Notes under the pieces: model-generated | What the model saw: only the letters and a program-made list of their open reading frames with translations | Told to the model about the DNA's origin: nothing | Databases searched by the model: none | Shown: in pieces, positions 59,315-64,000 of the stretch | Numbering within the stretch: position 1 is the stretch's first letter | How the letters are laid out: every line of letters begins with the position of its first letter | NCBI RefSeq assembly: GCF_037300705.1 | Contig: NZ_CP147776.1 | Location: 2,418,001-2,482,000, forward strand | Length of the DNA: 64,000 nucleotides | Direction: 5' to 3' | Source: Massilia sp. W12 | GTDB lineage: Bacteria; Pseudomonadota; Gammaproteobacteria; Burkholderiales; Burkholderiaceae_D | Translations under genes and position numbers: made by a program

Positions 59315-61990
59315 ATGACTAACGAACCAAGACGCCTCATTTTTCCAATTGACCAACGTGAAAGTGCGACTCAAAAAAGGGCAGACACTTTGCTTGCTGC
59401 TGACGTGTATTCGAAATTGCATGCATTTGTCAAAGTAGCGCTGCCATCGGCTGATGACGACAATAGTGAGCCGGGCGCGCAGCGTCAACACCGCGCCATC
59501 TTAATTGACGGCGCACGCGGCACTGGTAAAAGCTCGGTTTTGATCAATCTTGGTTTGTACTTGGCGGATGTCGATAAAGAGCTTTTCAATCACGTCCATA
59601 TCTGTAAGCCTATCGACCCCACATTACTCGAAGACCACGACAATCTGTTTTTGAATGTCATTGTTGCGGCGGTGTTATCGGATAAAGCCGTGATAGATGC
59701 ACAAACCCGGTATCCAGAAAAACGCGCAGCACTGCATAAACAACTGCAAAGATTGGGCAGCGCGCTGGAAGGTTTGCAAAAACAGCGTGCGCAAGAAGGC
59801 TTGGATAAGTTACGCTCTTTTATCGGCAACAACCAGCTCGTCGGTGAAGTAGATCATTTTTTCAGGGATGTGTGCAATCTGCTTGGCAAAAAACTCTTAA
59901 TTTTAACGATTGATGATGTTGATACCTCACTCGATCAAGCGTTTGAAAATCTGGAAGTAGTGCGCCGTTATCTGGTTAGCCCGGCGGTCTTGCCCATTAT
60001 TAGCGGCGATCAGCGCTTGTATCACGATGTGACGTGGCGTGAATTTCACGGTAAATTACTGAAGGACAGCAGCTATGCGCGTGCCGATGCGGCATTGCAG
60101 GCAAAAGAGCTGGCGAAAGAATACCAACGGAAAATTCTACCGCTGCAATATCGGCTGCAAATGCCAAGCGTTGCGCAGTATTTGCAAGATCAAAATATTT
60201 TTCTCACCCACGAAGAGGCGCGCATGCCCCCCTTGCCACTGCCATTTTTTCAAGCGTGGGTTGAGGCAATACTCAATGGTGCGGTGAATGGCGTGGAAAA
60301 TAGCTATCTTGCTTTACCACTCAAGACGGTGCGCTCCTTAGCGCAATTGATCTATCGGGTGAAAGGTTTGTTACCCGATTTAGTTTGGTATATTGCAGCA
60401 GCAGAATTATGGGATATTATTAATGTAAAACGTGCAACATTGCTTCATGCAACAACCATCAAAGCACTTAAAGTCGCCGCATTTAACACAGCCCATCAAA
60501 ACCGGAAGGGATTTCTTAAAGAATTTTCCAATATTTTATCGAAATCAAATAACACGCAACTCCACGAGCCTGCTAGTGAGATCAATGAAAGAAAAAATAG
60601 ATGGCGGCGTATGCTGTTGGATCAGTTCAAATTTGATTCTGAAGCAGGTGCAGCATTTTTAGTATTACAGGCACAAATAGATTGGTTTGCTTCAGGTATT
60701 GAGCTACGAACCCGCAATGTGTTTGATACACCGCTATTTCAACCTTTGCTTCATCAGCAAGAATCATTGGCCAATTTTGCTGCAGCTGGAGATTTAAATG
60801 ACTGGAAACGCGGTTTAAACGGGCGTGCGCCAGACGCTTGGCTGGCTCGCTTGCCATCTCATGCGATACTGCCCTATCCGATACCTGAAGCTGGCAGGGC
60901 AATTAGCGCCAAAAACAGATATCGTTTTTCTGGTGTTGCCCACAGTTCACAAAACAATTTATTGATTGATTTGTTGCTGCACAAAAATTTTTATTCAACC
61001 AACAAAAAAACCGTGTTGATATGTGTCGGCCGGATTTTTGAGTTAATCATTACCAGTTTTTTACGCACGATCAATGAAGAAGATGTGCATGCCTTACTGC
61101 AACGCCCACCTTTTTATTCTCTCTCCGCCATCGCTGCTACCAAAACTCTGACGATAACAGACGATGATGGAAAACCTGAAGAAGATTGGCCTAAAGACAC
61201 AGACGTGGAACTTGCACAAAGAGATGCGACGATTTCTTTGTTAATCAGAAAAATTAGAGAATGGCAAAGCAAATATCAGATATTAGAGATCCAAGTTGCC
61301 CCTTGGCTAGTCTATAATGTGTTCAATAAAGTGATGAATCAGGCTTGGCTTTTTAATCCACCTATGGCGCCGGGTGTAATAGATAATAAACAGGATGAAA
61401 AAACGGTGCTCAGAGTTGCGCAAAAAATGTTTAACTCGATATGGAGCGCGTTTGGCAGTTTTGAAAAAGGTCCACTTTACGAATTGTCGCCTATCATTGC
61501 CACCGTCAATATTGGTGACGGTGAAAAATTTGAAAATAGTGATTTGTATCGACAAAATATCTCCCCATTTTCCAGTGAAAATGATCAAGATACCCGTACC
61601 TTTGGCGAAAAAATCCGCAGCATTACCTTCTTGCTGGGTGAGCATCCCTTGCGCGGGTGGATAGAGCAAGAGGATATAGACCTTAGGGATATCATTGTTA
61701 ACACAGAACTTTCTGGATTAAACTACCCCGAGCATACAGTTGAAACCGAAGTCGGGCGAGCCAAGGCAGAATTAGGAAAAGCTTTAGGTGTAGCACTGAA
61801 AAGCAGAGTTGAAAAAGCGACTCTACGCAATGCTTTACGCAAAGGCAAATTAACCAAAGCAGAGGCGCTGAAGCTGCATGACCGTATTAAGCAGGAAATT
61901 CCTGCCTCAAAGCGTTTGATGGCAACCTTTCTAAGTGCGATAGAAGAATGGGCAGCTAGCGCGCCCCCTGTCACTAAACCCACAGAATAA
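59315..61990 (+). CDS. rdrA: RADAR anti-phage system ATPase RdrA
   Basis: 891 residues from the ATG at 59315; an upstream in-frame extension to 59156 has no family sequence. P-loop ATPase: Walker A DGARGTGKSS (GARGTGKS at 66-73), Walker B-like LLILTIDDVDTSLD, and sensor-like LPIISGDQ. A long C-terminal region follows that is specific to RdrA. In RADAR, RdrA assembles with the adenosine deaminase RdrB to trigger deamination of adenosine nucleotides on phage infection. The gene for RdrB starts 3 bases after its stop. The pair is AT-richer than upstream genes and sits beside a recombinase remnant, consistent with a defence island. Confidence 0.87.
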   Translation: MTNEPRRLIFPIDQRESATQKRADTLLAADVYSKLHAFVKVALPSADDDNSEPGAQRQHRAILIDGARGTGKSSVLINLGLYLADVDKELFNHVHICKPIDPTLLEDHDNLFLNVIVAAVLSDKAVIDAQTRYPEKRAALHKQLQRLGSALEGLQKQRAQEGLDKLRSFIGNNQLVGEVDHFFRDVCNLLGKKLLILTIDDVDTSLDQAFENLEVVRRYLVSPAVLPIISGDQRLYHDVTWREFHGKLLKDSSYARADAALQAKELAKEYQRKILPLQYRLQMPSVAQYLQDQNIFLTHEEARMPPLPLPFFQAWVEAILNGAVNGVENSYLALPLKTVRSLAQLIYRVKGLLPDLVWYIAAAELWDIINVKRATLLHATTIKALKVAAFNTAHQNRKGFLKEFSNILSKSNNTQLHEPASEINERKNRWRRMLLDQFKFDSEAGAAFLVLQAQIDWFASGIELRTRNVFDTPLFQPLLHQQESLANFAAAGDLNDWKRGLNGRAPDAWLARLPSHAILPYPIPEAGRAISAKNRYRFSGVAHSSQNNLLIDLLLHKNFYSTNKKTVLICVGRIFELIITSFLRTINEEDVHALLQRPPFYSLSAIAATKTLTITDDDGKPEEDWPKDTDVELAQRDATISLLIRKIREWQSKYQILEIQVAPWLVYNVFNKVMNQAWLFNPPMAPGVIDNKQDEKTVLRVAQKMFNSIWSAFGSFEKGPLYELSPIIATVNIGDGEKFENSDLYRQNISPFSSENDQDTRTFGEKIRSITFLLGEHPLRGWIEQEDIDLRDIIVNTELSGLNYPEHTVETEVGRAKAELGKALGVALKSRVEKATLRNALRKGKLTKAEALKLHDRIKQEIPASKRLMATFLSAIEEWAASAPPVTKPTE

Positions 61991-61993
61991 ATC

Positions 61994-64000
61994 ATGCTCA
62001 CCCGCTCCCTGCACGAAGTGGCCATAGGCACGTTGTTCACTAGCACTCGCGTCAGCGAAAAATTGCGTGCTTATCTGGCCACCTACCCGTTTGACGATGA
62101 TGAGCAAACAATCGCCGGTTTTGTGAGAAATTGCCGCACGCAACTGGAAAAAGACCTGGATCAAGATCACGCAAGGCGTTTTCGCTTAGGCGATATCGAA
62201 AAAGTGATGAAAGCGCTCTGGGGTAAAGACCTGTTTTCCTCCGTTGAACTCCCGATCTTAGAAGAGCTGTTCACACGTTTAATGGAGCGCAATGGCGATT
62301 TTGTGCAATATCAAGTGGCGCAGGTACAGGCTTATGCCCGCTTATGCGCCGAAATAGACCCAGGCATGCTGGTTGCTTGGCATTTGGTGAGCTGGCTGGA
62401 GCGAGCCAATCCTTTGCCTGACGATGTGCGGCGCGTCATTCAACATCAACAACCATTTTTTGCGCCACCTTCAAGCGTGCATAAACCCTATGCTGAAGGG
62501 CATGTTCATCTGGGCGGCATTCGCTCTGATTTGCTGATTTTGGGTGAGAACATATTCTGTTCCGGGACAGCAGAAGAGCAGGAAATTTTTCTGCGCTTAA
62601 GGCATATACGGCAGTTAATTGGAATTTTGCTTAACCCGCAAGACACTGAGCTACGGGTCAAATTATGTCAAACTTGCGCCATCCCAAGCAATTTCATCGA
62701 TCCATTCGACACCCATGATTGGGAGAGTGTGCGAGAAAGTTGCATTGTGCAACATGGAATTGTCGATGCGAATTGGCTGCGTTGGCAATTGGCGCAAGCG
62801 GTGATAGGCGGCGAATTAGCACGGGCGATGCTTTGGCTAAATGTCTATTTGTGGTTTTTGTATCGCCAAAAACAAAGCCCACCCGCTTTACGCATTGCTA
62901 TCTTTTATCTCATGGCATCGATGATGCAAATCCGTCGCGGCTTGATTATGGATGGTCAAGGCTTAAGTCGCTTTGTCCGGACTTATTTTAATGCCGAACT
63001 GCGTAAAAAGCACACTCAGCATGGTAGTGCAGATATGATGCGCGCGCTGATGACCAATGCAACCGATTTGGCTGAAATCAAAATTACTCCTGATAGTTTT
63101 AACGCTAATAAAGCCGCCGAAGTTGCAAAGGATGCTTGCAATCGTCATGATTTTCCTGTTCCCTTATTGAGTTGGCTCACCCCCACCGCTGCCTTGCAGC
63201 CAAAAGATATCGCCTATCTACATTATCTAGAACAATGGCATTTTTGTGCACATTTTTTACGACAGGAGGAAACCGCTAAAAGTCGTAAAGATTTGTGGAA
63301 AAAAGCGATAAAATTTCAGAAGACTCTTTATAGTGAAAGTGCTTGGAATGATGATGTATTTCTAGGCGGACATACCAACCCTGCTTTTCATTTTCAGCCA
63401 GCCAATTGGCTGCGCGGGTTGGATATTGCTGGTGATGAAAACATAATACGCAATGACATTTTTGCTCCTATCTTGCGCTGGTTACGACGCGGTTTTTTAC
63501 CGCGCAACACTGACACACGCGCCACAGCGAATTTTCATTTCAGCATTCATGTTGGCGAGGATTATGCCCATCCACTGTCTGGTATGCGCCAGATTGATGA
63601 AACCGTGCGTTTTTGCGAAATGCGTAGCGGCGATAGATTAGGCCATGCTTTGGCGATTGGCATCCCTCCAGCGCAATGGGTCGCTCGCCATGGCGATATG
63701 GTGCTGCCAGTGGATGAACATTTAGATAACTTGGTCTGGGCTTGGCATTATGCCAGCGAACTCAGTGCGCGCATACCGCTTGCCAGCCATGTGATCCCGC
63801 TCCTTGAGCGACGCATTGCCCGCTTTGTGGATCATATTCCATGGTTAAACAGCCAATATCAGCTTTCTTTGTACTTACCCATTGATGTGGAAGCCTCTCG
63901 GCCAAGCTCAAGCGTCAAATTTCATATCGCGCCCAGCACACTGCATCAAGCCTGGCAATTGCGGCGGAATTGCTATTACCAATTTAAGAACAATCAAACT
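61994..64000 (+). CDS. rdrB: RADAR adenosine deaminase RdrB, C-terminus beyond the window
   Basis: 669 codons are visible and open to the window end. Adenosine deaminase metal site: HVH at 170/172 (YAEGHVHLGG), IHVGED at 518-523 and GDRLGHA with His551. The insertions between them are long, as in RdrB (about 800-900 residues in full) and unlike housekeeping ADA (about 330). It deaminates adenosine/ATP species when complexed with RdrA. The end of the gene and any further accessory gene lie to the right. Confidence 0.88.
   Translation, partial: MLTRSLHEVAIGTLFTSTRVSEKLRAYLATYPFDDDEQTIAGFVRNCRTQLEKDLDQDHARRFRLGDIEKVMKALWGKDLFSSVELPILEELFTRLMERNGDFVQYQVAQVQAYARLCAEIDPGMLVAWHLVSWLERANPLPDDVRRVIQHQQPFFAPPSSVHKPYAEGHVHLGGIRSDLLILGENIFCSGTAEEQEIFLRLRHIRQLIGILLNPQDTELRVKLCQTCAIPSNFIDPFDTHDWESVRESCIVQHGIVDANWLRWQLAQAVIGGELARAMLWLNVYLWFLYRQKQSPPALRIAIFYLMASMMQIRRGLIMDGQGLSRFVRTYFNAELRKKHTQHGSADMMRALMTNATDLAEIKITPDSFNANKAAEVAKDACNRHDFPVPLLSWLTPTAALQPKDIAYLHYLEQWHFCAHFLRQEETAKSRKDLWKKAIKFQKTLYSESAWNDDVFLGGHTNPAFHFQPANWLRGLDIAGDENIIRNDIFAPILRWLRRGFLPRNTDTRATANFHFSIHVGEDYAHPLSGMRQIDETVRFCEMRSGDRLGHALAIGIPPAQWVARHGDMVLPVDEHLDNLVWAWHYASELSARIPLASHVIPLLERRIARFVDHIPWLNSQYQLSLYLPIDVEASRPSSSVKFHIAPSTLHQAWQLRRNCYYQFKNNQT

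Noticed and set aside
1-64000. CRISPR arrays, tRNA or rRNA genes
   Set aside because: I found no regularly spaced repeats of CRISPR type and no cloverleaf or rRNA-like sequence.

Overview
The window reads as chromosome of a betaproteobacterium. Burkholderiales, perhaps near Oxalobacteraceae, is my best guess from gene content: a membrane urate oxidase cluster, a GbpA-type chitin LPMO, a PEP-CTERM protein and a single-chain PurL. Genes are dense, with many 4-base ATGA stop/start overlaps. The core is GC-rich and is interrupted by several visibly AT-richer accessory patches.

Layout. 1-3381 (minus): copper-handling operon with a DUF2946-like protein, a His-rich periplasmic protein, a TolC-type lipoprotein and a multicopper oxidase cut by the window edge. 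3458-6162: ABC1/UbiB-like kinase with a TetR regulator, and a small conserved basic protein. 6220-9098: accessory patch with a Tae4-like amidase effector, an unrecognised secreted partner, a MITE-like repeat, an NTF2-like protein and an ATPase remnant. 9108-15052: purine/urate catabolism (aromatic amino acid/histidine lyase, PuuD, LysR, UraD-AllC fusion). 15180-21390: PRMT-like methyltransferase, wax ester synthase/DGAT, an orphan Tai4 immunity protein, chitin LPMO and a PEP-CTERM protein. 21681-25814 (minus): modABC, a RelE/ParE toxin and a patatin. 26138-28218: Tai/Tae4 immunity-effector pair, then the tip of a metallopeptidase toxin with a candidate immunity gene, lying between two copies of the 3' end of the neighbouring MFS gene.

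28338-46623 is a complete-looking catecholate siderophore island. On the minus strand are the TonB receptor, a dedicated DAHP synthase and an MFS exporter. Divergently, from a shared Fur box, run isochorismate synthase, DHB-AMP ligase, isochorismatase-ArCP, a C-A-PCP-TE NRPS, a siderophore-interacting reductase, a binding protein with two permeases and an ATPase, and DHB dehydrogenase. No phosphopantetheinyl transferase or esterase lies in the window. Acidic residues in the NRPS adenylation pocket suggest a basic amino acid rather than serine.

46624-48107 is an accessory patch: one small secreted protein inside nested inverted repeats. 48108-58679 holds a DUF1152 protein, an alpha/beta hydrolase, PurL, a three-gene module resembling lipid A phosphate aminosugar modification (ArnT-like GT39, GT2, YdjC/ChbG deacetylase) and a DUF6445 protein. 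58680-64000 carries a recombinase remnant followed by a RADAR anti-phage system (rdrA complete, rdrB cut by the window end).

The most unusual pattern is a short repeat end (core GGCTGAATAG followed by TCAC or a variant). It sits beside two of the T6SS amidase/immunity loci, at the ends of a MITE-like element near the third, and around the small secreted gene at 47262-47717. This suggests a non-autonomous repeat family associated with effector/immunity cassettes.
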